Origin: Sphingomonas sp.
GTDB taxonomy: Bacteria; Pseudomonadota; Alphaproteobacteria; Sphingomonadales; Sphingomonadaceae
Direction of reading: 5' to 3'
Assembly: GCA_019747165.1 (NCBI GenBank)
Contig: JAIERC010000457.1
Span: 1-20,855 of the forward strand
DNA: 20,855 nt
A program made the translations under genes and the position numbers. The notes beneath the pieces are model-generated. The model did not search any database, was not told where the DNA came from, and saw nothing but the letters and a program-made list of their open reading frames with translations. How positions within the stretch are numbered: position 1 is the first letter of the stretch; each line of letters opens with the position of its first letter. Positions 15,426-20,855 of this stretch are shown one piece after another.

Positions 15426-15453
15426 ATTTGTCCGGACAACTTTGCTGCGTCAA
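15426..15453 (-). promoter_or_regulatory. Putative promoter of the citE-like operon
   Basis: On the minus strand TTGACG (15448-15453) is followed by 16 bases and ACAAAT (15426-15431), a weak -10 candidate. Transcription would begin only a few bases before, or at, the ATG at 15417, so the mRNA could be leaderless, in agreement with the missing Shine-Dalgarno. The palindrome at 15428-15439 sits between and over these boxes, a steric-block position. The boxes are my reading; the -10 matches the consensus poorly. Confidence 0.4.
15428..15439. promoter_or_regulatory. GntR operator, copy B (citE-like operon)
   Basis: A perfect 12-base palindrome TTGTCCGGACAA ends ten bases before the ATG of the citE-like gene. 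It is identical over 12 bases to copy C and shares the GTCCGGAC core with copy A. It is the only candidate regulatory signal between the membrane-protein stop (15478) and the ATG. Confidence 0.8.
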
Positions 15454-15477
15454 GTCGTAAAGTAGATTTCCCGCTGC

Positions 15478-16152
15478 TTAACTCGGTTTGACGACGCCAA
15501 GCCATGCCGTGACGAACAACAGCACATAGACCATGAGCACGAAAACACGGGTGCGATCCATCGTCCGCCGCAGCGGAATCTCAGTCGCGTCGGACGATCC
15601 TTCCGCAATCAACCGGCCAAGCTGCGGGCCGACCGGCTTGAACGCCCAATCAATGAGAATCGCGGCGGCAAAGATCAGCCCGAACAGCAACGCCTTCCAC
15701 GCCAGCCACGGCACTGCGATCGGATGGCCGGTCAGCACCGATTCGAGGCCGAGCCAGACATAGAAGATGGTCAGTGCATATTTTAGCCATCCCTCGATCC
15801 GCCGGTCGCGTGCCGCACGCGGGGTCATATCGTGGCGATGCGCGTCCCAGACGAGCCATAGCCAGGCACCGCCAACCGCCCAGGCGATTGCGACCAGGGC
15901 TGGCGGCACATCCCACCAGCCACCTGCCGCGGACACGGACAATGACAGCGGCACCATCAGTGCCCAGGCAGTCCGCGGCCCCATATCGACCGCGACCAAC
16001 AGCTTCAGCAGCGCGAGTCGCTGATCCAGCGAATAGGCCTGCCGTTTGCGGAAATGCTGGCCGAGCACGAACACGCCGACATCACCACCCAGCCACAACA
16101 CGAACAGCAACAGATGCGAATAGACCAGGCTGCGATAGGCGAGCTCCCCCAT
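15478..16152 (-). CDS. Six-helix integral membrane protein of unknown function
   Basis: A 224-residue hydrophobic protein with about six predicted membrane segments, near residues 9-30, 57-80, 82-104, 122-142, 145-170 and 201-222. The first helix (YSHLLLFVLWLGGDVGVFVLG) has a histidine and a glycine-rich stretch reminiscent of CopD/DUF2269-type membrane proteins, but I do not recognise a named family with confidence. Other tryptophan-rich helices and MGPRTAWALMVPLS may be conserved. An AAGGA lies about ten bases before the ATG. It is divergent from the TonB receptor, and operator copy C lies between them, so it probably belongs to the same regulon. Its stop is 60 bases before the citE-like ATG, with the citE operator inside that gap. 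A role in transport or electron transfer is only a guess. Confidence 0.8.
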   Translation of the reverse strand: MGELAYRSLVYSHLLLFVLWLGGDVGVFVLGQHFRKRQAYSLDQRLALLKLLVAVDMGPRTAWALMVPLSLSVSAAGGWWDVPPALVAIAWAVGGAWLWLVWDAHRHDMTPRAARDRRIEGWLKYALTIFYVWLGLESVLTGHPIAVPWLAWKALLFGLIFAAAILIDWAFKPVGPQLGRLIAEGSSDATEIPLRRTMDRTRVFVLMVYVLLFVTAWLGVVKPS

Positions 16153-16182
16153 TTCGGTACGATCCTTTCAATTTGACCCGGC

Positions 16183-16211
16183 TTGACATGTCCATTGATA
16201 CATGAAAATTT
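16183..16211 (+). promoter_or_regulatory. Putative promoter of the TonB receptor operon
   Basis: A perfect TTGACA (16183-16188) is followed at 15-17 bases by an AT-rich run (16204-16211) that can serve as -10; GAAAAT at 16204 matches the consensus at four positions with a short 15-base spacer. The start of transcription would fall within operator copy C, which begins at 16208. A leader of about 65 bases with AAGGGA before the ATG follows. Confidence 0.5.
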
Positions 16212-16223
16212 GTCCGGACAAAT
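16208..16223. promoter_or_regulatory. GntR operator, copy C (TonB receptor / membrane protein)
   Basis: ATTTGTCCGGACAAAT is a perfect 16-base palindrome, the best of the three copies. It lies between two divergent genes (membrane protein starting at 16152, TonB receptor at 16285) and overlaps the presumed -10/+1 region of the receptor promoter. Such a position would let one bound dimer block the receptor promoter and possibly the divergent one. Confidence 0.85.
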
Positions 16224-16284
16224 AACAATCAACCAAGCACATTGCAGGGACCGCTCAATCAACGCTTTTAAGGGAAACCAGACG

Positions 16285-18816
16285 ATGAAATGGAAGTTCG
16301 CGCTTACGACCGCAATTTCGGCAACCTTGTTCGCCGCACCGGCCTTTGCCCAGACACCCCGCGATTCGTCGGGCACAAGCGCTGAAACCGCCGCAGACGG
16401 GGAGATAAGCGTTACCGACATCGTCGTTACTGCCCAGCGCAGGAGCGAAAACATCCAGGACGTGCCAATTGCCATTTCGGCATTTTCCGCCGACCAGCTG
16501 CGCTCGGCTGGCGTTTTCAGCGCGCTTGACCTGGGCCAATTGGTGCCAAATCTGATTGCGCAGAACAACACCGGGCTGGGCTCCGCCAACGCCTATTATC
16601 TGCGCGGGCTTGGCAATACCGAATCGCTGGCAACCTTTGATCCGCCGGTTGGTACCTATGTTGATGACGTCTTCCTCTCGCGTCAAAGCGCCAACAATCT
16701 CGCCCTGTTTGACGTCGAAAGGGTCGAAGTACTGCGCGGCCCCCAGGGTACGCTATTTGGCCGGAACACGACGGGCGGCGCGATCAACGTGATCTTGCGC
16801 AAACCCGGTAAAGAATTCGGCGGCTATCTGGAAGGCGGGTACGGTGCCTATAACCGCAAACTTTTCCGTGGGTCAGTCGATCTCCCCGTCAACGATTCGT
16901 TTCAGGTCAAGGTTTCTGGCTATTGGCAGGATGACGACGGCTACACGATCAACAACATAACCGGCCAACGGCTTAACGACGATGACGGGTTTGGGGCAAG
17001 GCTGGGTCTTTATGGTGAGCTGTCGCCCAATGTACGCTGGAATGCGAGCTATGCTTTCATTCAGGCTGACGGCGAAAACATCCTGAACTTCGACTGCGAT
17101 CCATCAAACCCTGCCAACTGTAATGGCCGTTTTTCAGCGACCGGTCTGAGCACGGTTCCGGGTGCTGCGAACTTTGCCGGCTTGGGCGTGCGCGGCCGCA
17201 AGGCCAATTTTGGGCTCGGCAACAAATCGGCGACCAATTTGGTCACGTCAAATTTAGAATTTGACGTTGCGCGCGATACTACGCTGTCCTTGATCACGGG
17301 CTTCGTCAATCAGACCCAACAATTTGCGATCGATTTCTTCGATGGGCGCGCGGGACCGACGGTCGCCGTGCCCAACCCACCAATTCGCGCTTTTGCTCGC
17401 GGCGGCTTTACCATTCTGAACGACTCGCGTTCGGATCAATTCACCCAGGAAGTAAAACTGAATGGCAAGCTAGGCGACAATTTGATCGATTACGTGGCAG
17501 GATTCTATTATCTTAAGGAAGAAAATCGAACCGATTTTGCTGACGTGTTCGGCGGATCATTGCTCCTTGGTGACCGTGTTCTCAACAACAATACCGAGGC
17601 ATTTGCCGGTTATGTTCAGGCTGATCTGAATATCACCGACAAGCTAAAGCTAACCGCAGGCGTCCGGTATACTGACGAGACCAAAACGCTGAGCCTGTTC
17701 GATCAGCGGGCAATGTGCGGCGTGGCAACGCCACCGGCAAACTGCTTGTTCGATCCCAATTTCTTTGTCCCCGCCAATGGCACCACGGTACCAACACGCG
17801 TAGCCATTCCGCTTCGCCTTCAAACCGGGCAAACGACCCCGCGCTTTGCGATCAACTATAAGGTTAACGACGATATCTTGCTATACGCCAGTGCGACGCG
17901 TGGGTTCAAATCGGGCGGATGGAACGCGCGGGGGACCACTCCCTCGGGCGTGCTGCCGTTCGCGCCGGAAACCATCTGGAGCTATGAGGGCGGTATCAAA
18001 TCCGAATTTTTCAACCGCAAGCTGCGGGCAAATATCACGGTCTATCACGCCGATGTCAGTGACCTTCAGGCTCCGGCGGGCATCATCAATCCGACCACCG
18101 GGGTATTGAGCTTTGTCACCAGAAACTTCGCCGATTATAAAAATACCGGCGTGGAGGCGGAATTTACGCTGGTGCCGACCCGGGGGCTGAACCTGTATGT
18201 CAATGTCGGATACCAAAATGATCATTATTCGATCAATAATAACGCACCGGCATTCGACCAGTTCGGCGTGCAGTCGGTCGCGGGCCAGCTTGCCGACTGC
18301 CGACGTCAGTTGGCTGCGGGACAAGTCCCGGTAACGCCAAACACGGCACCAGCGGGCACACCGGCTAACAATGCTCCCGCGTGCGGCGTGGGCATCGTGA
18401 CCGCGCAGGGGACGATCGCGACACCGGTTCGGACGCCCGATTTCACGGTGGCGGTCGGGGGCAGTTATGATGCCCCAATCGGTCGATACTCGCTCACCCC
18501 ATCCGTCAATGCCAATTATCATACGAATCAAGAGGTGCAGACCGCCAATCTGTCATTGCGCGCCGGGTCAATTACCGGGCCAAACGGCACCTTCCCGTCC
18601 AACCCCAATAGCGGCGCGCTCCTTTTGGGATCGTTCAGCCCAGCGGCATGGATAGTGAATGCCGGGCTGGCGCTAAATGCGCCCAACAAGCTTTGGCAAT
18701 TGTCCGTGCAATGCGCCAATTGTTTTGATGTGGCATTCACGCAATCGGCTTTGTCGAATACGACCTATCTCAATCCCCCGCGTATGTGGACCGTCCGTGG
18801 GCGTGTGAACTTTTGA
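16285..18816 (+). CDS. TonB-dependent outer-membrane receptor
   Basis: An 843-residue outer-membrane transporter. It has a Sec signal peptide (MKWKFALTTAISATLFAAPAFA, cleaved before QTPRD), a TonB box-like DIVVTA at residues 45-50, and a plug domain with QDVPIAISAFS, YYLRGLGN, VGTYVDDVF and VEVLRGPQGTLFGRNTTGG (about 58-165). The rest is a beta-barrel ending in VRGRVNF with the terminal aromatic residue needed for insertion. Several cysteine pairs lie in presumed outer loops (for example CDPSNPANC and CGVATPPANC). The ATG at 16285 is preceded by AAGGGA. This sphingomonad type of receptor often imports organic substrates rather than iron; the operator in front of it and the catabolic operons support that here. 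The gene looks somewhat richer in A+T than its neighbours. Confidence 0.95.
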   Translation: MKWKFALTTAISATLFAAPAFAQTPRDSSGTSAETAADGEISVTDIVVTAQRRSENIQDVPIAISAFSADQLRSAGVFSALDLGQLVPNLIAQNNTGLGSANAYYLRGLGNTESLATFDPPVGTYVDDVFLSRQSANNLALFDVERVEVLRGPQGTLFGRNTTGGAINVILRKPGKEFGGYLEGGYGAYNRKLFRGSVDLPVNDSFQVKVSGYWQDDDGYTINNITGQRLNDDDGFGARLGLYGELSPNVRWNASYAFIQADGENILNFDCDPSNPANCNGRFSATGLSTVPGAANFAGLGVRGRKANFGLGNKSATNLVTSNLEFDVARDTTLSLITGFVNQTQQFAIDFFDGRAGPTVAVPNPPIRAFARGGFTILNDSRSDQFTQEVKLNGKLGDNLIDYVAGFYYLKEENRTDFADVFGGSLLLGDRVLNNNTEAFAGYVQADLNITDKLKLTAGVRYTDETKTLSLFDQRAMCGVATPPANCLFDPNFFVPANGTTVPTRVAIPLRLQTGQTTPRFAINYKVNDDILLYASATRGFKSGGWNARGTTPSGVLPFAPETIWSYEGGIKSEFFNRKLRANITVYHADVSDLQAPAGIINPTTGVLSFVTRNFADYKNTGVEAEFTLVPTRGLNLYVNVGYQNDHYSINNNAPAFDQFGVQSVAGQLADCRRQLAAGQVPVTPNTAPAGTPANNAPACGVGIVTAQGTIATPVRTPDFTVAVGGSYDAPIGRYSLTPSVNANYHTNQEVQTANLSLRAGSITGPNGTFPSNPNSGALLLGSFSPAAWIVNAGLALNAPNKLWQLSVQCANCFDVAFTQSALSNTTYLNPPRMWTVRGRVNF

Positions 18817-19373
18817 CATCCCCAATCGGCAGACGCGAAGTGTTAACCGGGATAACGGGTGCGGCCTTGGCGGCCGCATCCGTTACCGAAGCAAAATCAA
18901 CGGCTGCCGGACTTGATATCAGTCGGCTTGTCCGCACCGCCCTGTTTGTCAGCGACATTGATGTGGCGACATCATTTTACCGAGACCTTTTGGGACTCGA
19001 CCAGCTATTTTATTCGGGCAAGTTTACCGGGCCGATCGCTGGGCAATTGTTGGGTATTCCGGCCGGGGCCACCACCATCGCCCGCATATTAAAGGTTGAA
19101 GGTCCACCATTTGGGATGATTGGGCTGTTTCAGGTCGTCGGCGGCAAATTGTCGCGCGTTCAGAAACGACGCGGATCAGTCAACATCGGGGAGAGCGTTC
19201 TCGTGTTTTACATGCCGTCGTTGGACCCGTTGGTCGACAGGCTAAGAGCCTCGCGCTGGGAAATTTTGTGCCCACCAACCAGCCTCGTCCCAGGATCACG
19301 CGAGATGAGCTTTTATGGCCCTGACGATGTGCTGATCAACGTGATCGAGCGCAATCATCAGGCCATTATATGA
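18813..19373 (+). CDS. VOC-fold protein with Tat-like signal peptide
   Basis: A protein of about 186 residues with a single VOC domain (LVRTALFVSDIDVATSFYRDLLGL at its start, MSFYGPDDVLINVIER at its end). Before the domain stands SPIGRREVLTGITGAALAAAS, which has the twin-arginine motif and hydrophobic core of a Tat signal, so export to the periplasm is likely. I choose the TTG at 18813, which overlaps the receptor stop by four bases (TTGA); a GTG at 18786 would add nine residues, and neither has a good Shine-Dalgarno, so the start is uncertain. All usual metal-ligand positions look changed (H to R, V in the middle, E to N), suggesting a non-metal enzyme or a binding protein. The next gene overlaps by four bases. 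Confidence 0.75.
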   Translation: MTSPIGRREVLTGITGAALAAASVTEAKSTAAGLDISRLVRTALFVSDIDVATSFYRDLLGLDQLFYSGKFTGPIAGQLLGIPAGATTIARILKVEGPPFGMIGLFQVVGGKLSRVQKRRGSVNIGESVLVFYMPSLDPLVDRLRASRWEILCPPTSLVPGSREMSFYGPDDVLINVIERNHQAII

Positions 19374-20107
19374 CCGCCTTTCGTCCCATTCCCCGCCTGC
19401 GTGGCCGGGTCGAATATCGGCGGACCGACAGCGGCACGCTGTGGGGATTTGAGGACTGGTCAATCACGCGCGGTGCCGATGGCCTGCGGGTGATGGCCGC
19501 GCACTGCGAAATGACGCTGACCAGCGGGGACGGACCCAACCAGAATGTGGTGCGCGATTCAGTGCTGTCGGTGCATCCTGATTTTCATCCGCACGATGCC
19601 TTTGTCCGGATCATGCGCGACGGAGCAGTAACGGGAACAGGCTGGTTCCGCTTCACCGACAGCGAAGCAAGTTGCGAAAGCTGGACTCGTGACGAGGGCA
19701 GGATCAGCCAGTCGATGCCGATCGAACGACCGATCCGCGGCTTCGGCATCCACGCCGTGCAGGGCGATGGCTGGCTGGCGGCGACCTTTCCCTATCACAA
19801 GGGTGCCGGCCATCGGCAGTTTTTCGGCCGCAATCTGCTGCATTCGGTGCATCATCTTGGCGCGACCGGGCCGATGATCACGACCAGCGGATCGGGACTC
19901 GACTATGTTGGCCGCGAGACCATTACGGTGCCGGCTGGCACATTCGACTGCCACCATGTCGCCTTTGTCGGGCTGACCAATGCGCACCCGCCCTATGATA
20001 TGTGGGTAAGCGCTGATGGCGATTTCCTCTATGTGCGCGGCGTCGTGTCCGGATACATGGACTCGACCTTCGAGCTCGCTGAGCTCAGCCGGGAGCATGG
20101 CGCATGA
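19370..20107 (+). CDS. DUF3108-like uncharacterised protein
   Basis: A 245-residue protein of unknown function. It has no signal peptide or membrane segment. The C-terminal ETITVPAGTFDCHHVAFVG resembles the VPAGTFxxxHV motif of DUF3108-like barrel proteins that may bind a hydrophobic ligand. Other visible features are FHPHDAFVRI, a histidine-rich NLLHSVHHLG and the tryptophan-rich N-terminus. Its ATG overlaps the stop of the VOC gene and its TGA overlaps the ATG of the transporter gene, each by four bases, so it is an operon member between an exported VOC protein and a transporter. A role in the same substrate pathway is inferred from that position. Confidence 0.8.
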   Translation: MTAFRPIPRLRGRVEYRRTDSGTLWGFEDWSITRGADGLRVMAAHCEMTLTSGDGPNQNVVRDSVLSVHPDFHPHDAFVRIMRDGAVTGTGWFRFTDSEASCESWTRDEGRISQSMPIERPIRGFGIHAVQGDGWLAATFPYHKGAGHRQFFGRNLLHSVHHLGATGPMITTSGSGLDYVGRETITVPAGTFDCHHVAFVGLTNAHPPYDMWVSADGDFLYVRGVVSGYMDSTFELAELSREHGA

Positions 20108-20855
20108 ACGAATTCAAGAAGGGCTGGCGCGTCCTTGCGGCATCGCTGCTAGGCGTCGCCTGCGGGGCGTCGCCGCTGCCCTTCAACGTGTTACCGTTGG
20201 TGATGGGGCCGATCCACACCGAATATGGCTGGGATTTCGCTGCGATTGCAGGCGGCGTGACGATCTACGGCATCATCGCATCGCTGCTCGCGCCACTTTA
20301 TGGATCAATGGCCGACCGGTTCGGCGTGCGCCCTGTCGCGATCGGATCACTGATCGGGTTCATCATCGTGTTTGCCGCCTTTTGGTTCGTGCCCGGCAGC
20401 TTGCCCGGCTGGTGGGCATTCTGGGCGGTCCTGGGGCTGATCGGGATTGGATCGACCCCGGTGACCTGGAGCCGTGCGGTGAGCATGTGGTTCGCCAAGA
20501 ATCGCGGGCTGGCGCTGGGGATCATGCTGATCGGCACCTCGCTCGCCGCAATCATTGTGCCCAAAGTTGCCGTGGCAGCAATTGCCTATGGCGGGTGGCG
20601 ACTGGCTTTTCCGATCGTCGCCCTGTTCCCGCTGCTGATCGCGCTCCCCGTCGCGTTGCTATGGTTCCGCGAGCCGCGCGCTGACGAGCGCCCCGCAGGG
20701 GTAATGGATTCGCAGGGCCAGTTGATCGGGTTCAGCCTACGCCGGGCCATGCAGGGGCACCGTTTCTGGGTACTGACCCTGTCGATCCTGCTGATCGCGC
20801 TCGCTTATGGCGGGGCGCACATCCATATGGCGCAGATCGTCGCGCTGCATGGCTT
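20104..20855 (+). CDS. MFS transporter, 3' end beyond window
   Basis: The first 250 residues of a major facilitator superfamily permease, in frame to the window edge without a stop. It begins MNEFKKGWRVLAASLLGVACG and shows alternating hydrophobic helices; about seven are visible. The loop GSMADRFGVRPV fits the MFS motif A between helices 2 and 3, and FWAVLGLIGIGSTPVTWSRAVSMWFAKNRGLALGI resembles helices 4-5 of the monocarboxylate/organic-acid transporter branch, split by the RG(L)ALG motif. A central loop (residues about 196-212) precedes the second half, where RFWVLTLSILLIALAYGG starts helix 7. The ATG at 20104 overlaps the previous stop by four bases. It presumably carries the TonB-imported substrate, or a product, across the inner membrane. 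Confidence 0.9.
   Translation, partial: MNEFKKGWRVLAASLLGVACGASPLPFNVLPLVMGPIHTEYGWDFAAIAGGVTIYGIIASLLAPLYGSMADRFGVRPVAIGSLIGFIIVFAAFWFVPGSLPGWWAFWAVLGLIGIGSTPVTWSRAVSMWFAKNRGLALGIMLIGTSLAAIIVPKVAVAAIAYGGWRLAFPIVALFPLLIALPVALLWFREPRADERPAGVMDSQGQLIGFSLRRAMQGHRFWVLTLSILLIALAYGGAHIHMAQIVALHG

Noticed and set aside
16185..16192. GACATGTC palindrome overlapping the -35 box of the receptor promoter as a second regulator site
   Set aside because: Perfect eight-base palindrome but unlike the GTCCGGAC core and not repeated at the other promoters; could be chance.
18700..18711. TTGTCCGTGCAA in the 3' end of the receptor gene, a possible operator for the VOC gene
   Set aside because: Two mismatches break the central symmetry, it is inside coding sequence, and the downstream gene overlaps the receptor gene and needs no own promoter.
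19602..19613. A fourth operator-like sequence, TTGTCCGGATCA
   Set aside because: It matches 10 of 12 positions but loses the palindromic core (GTCCGGAT) and lies inside the DUF3108-like coding region where it encodes part of FVRI; no gene starts nearby.
20045..20056. GTGTCCGGATAC just before the MFS gene
   Set aside because: The half-sites are not symmetric with respect to the TCCGGA core of the other copies and the sequence is coding; the gene is translationally coupled.

Overview
The window reads as a GC-rich alphaproteobacterial chromosome segment, most likely from a sphingomonad (Sphingomonas/Sphingobium/Novosphingobium/Sphingopyxis type). The reasons are the style of the TonB-dependent receptor, the pairing of that receptor with a large catabolic cluster, a REDY/HapK-like small protein, and short GC-rich palindromic repeats between genes. 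The species call is inference. No rRNA, tRNA, CRISPR array, insertion sequence or phage gene was seen, and no gene-free stretch exceeds about 145 bases.

Layout. (1) 1-800 (+): 3' part of a quinone oxidoreductase, convergent with the rest and probably unrelated. (2) 9805-827 (-): a nine-gene leftward operon. In transcription order it encodes two tandem MmgE/PrpD-family proteins, a PaaK-like acyl-CoA ligase, an amidase-signature hydrolase, a REDY/HapK-like protein, an SDR oxidoreductase, a PuuE/imidase-type member of the polysaccharide deacetylase superfamily, a crotonase and a two-domain VOC protein. Most neighbours overlap by 1 or 4 bases. The only two sizeable gaps, each 145 bases, are almost filled by two copies of one palindromic repeat family, and the repeats appear to supply the ribosome binding sites of the next genes. 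(3) 9837-10598 (+): a GntR/HutC (UTRA) regulator, divergent from that operon. (4) 15417-10608 (-): a five-gene, fully overlapping or abutting operon of CitE-like lyase, MaoC-like hydratase, acyl-CoA dehydrogenase and two class III CoA-transferases. (5) 16152-15478 (-): a six-helix membrane protein. (6) 16285-20855 (+): TonB-dependent receptor, a Tat-signal-like VOC protein, a DUF3108-like protein and an MFS transporter cut by the window end, all with 4-base overlaps.

Regulation. The palindrome TTGTCCGGACAA (or its GTCCGGAC core) occurs in front of every main transcription unit: between the regulator and the leftward operon (9812-9823), in front of the citE-like operon (15428-15439), and between the membrane protein and the TonB receptor (16208-16223, a perfect 16-base palindrome). 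These places are where a repressor would act. I propose that the single GntR/UTRA protein encoded here controls uptake and catabolism together and represses itself.

Function. CoA-transferase + acyl-CoA dehydrogenase + MaoC hydratase + CitE lyase, with MmgE/PrpD and VOC proteins, is the gene complement known from itaconate and related C5 branched dicarboxylate degradation (as in the Pseudomonas aeruginosa PA0878-PA0883 cluster). The imidase-like protein plus amidase would match opening of a cyclic imide and hydrolysis of the half-amide to a dicarboxylic acid. A joint model is: outer-membrane uptake by the TonB receptor, inner-membrane transport by the MFS protein, hydrolysis of an imide or amide, CoA activation, and cleavage to central metabolites. 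The substrate is not established by the sequence.
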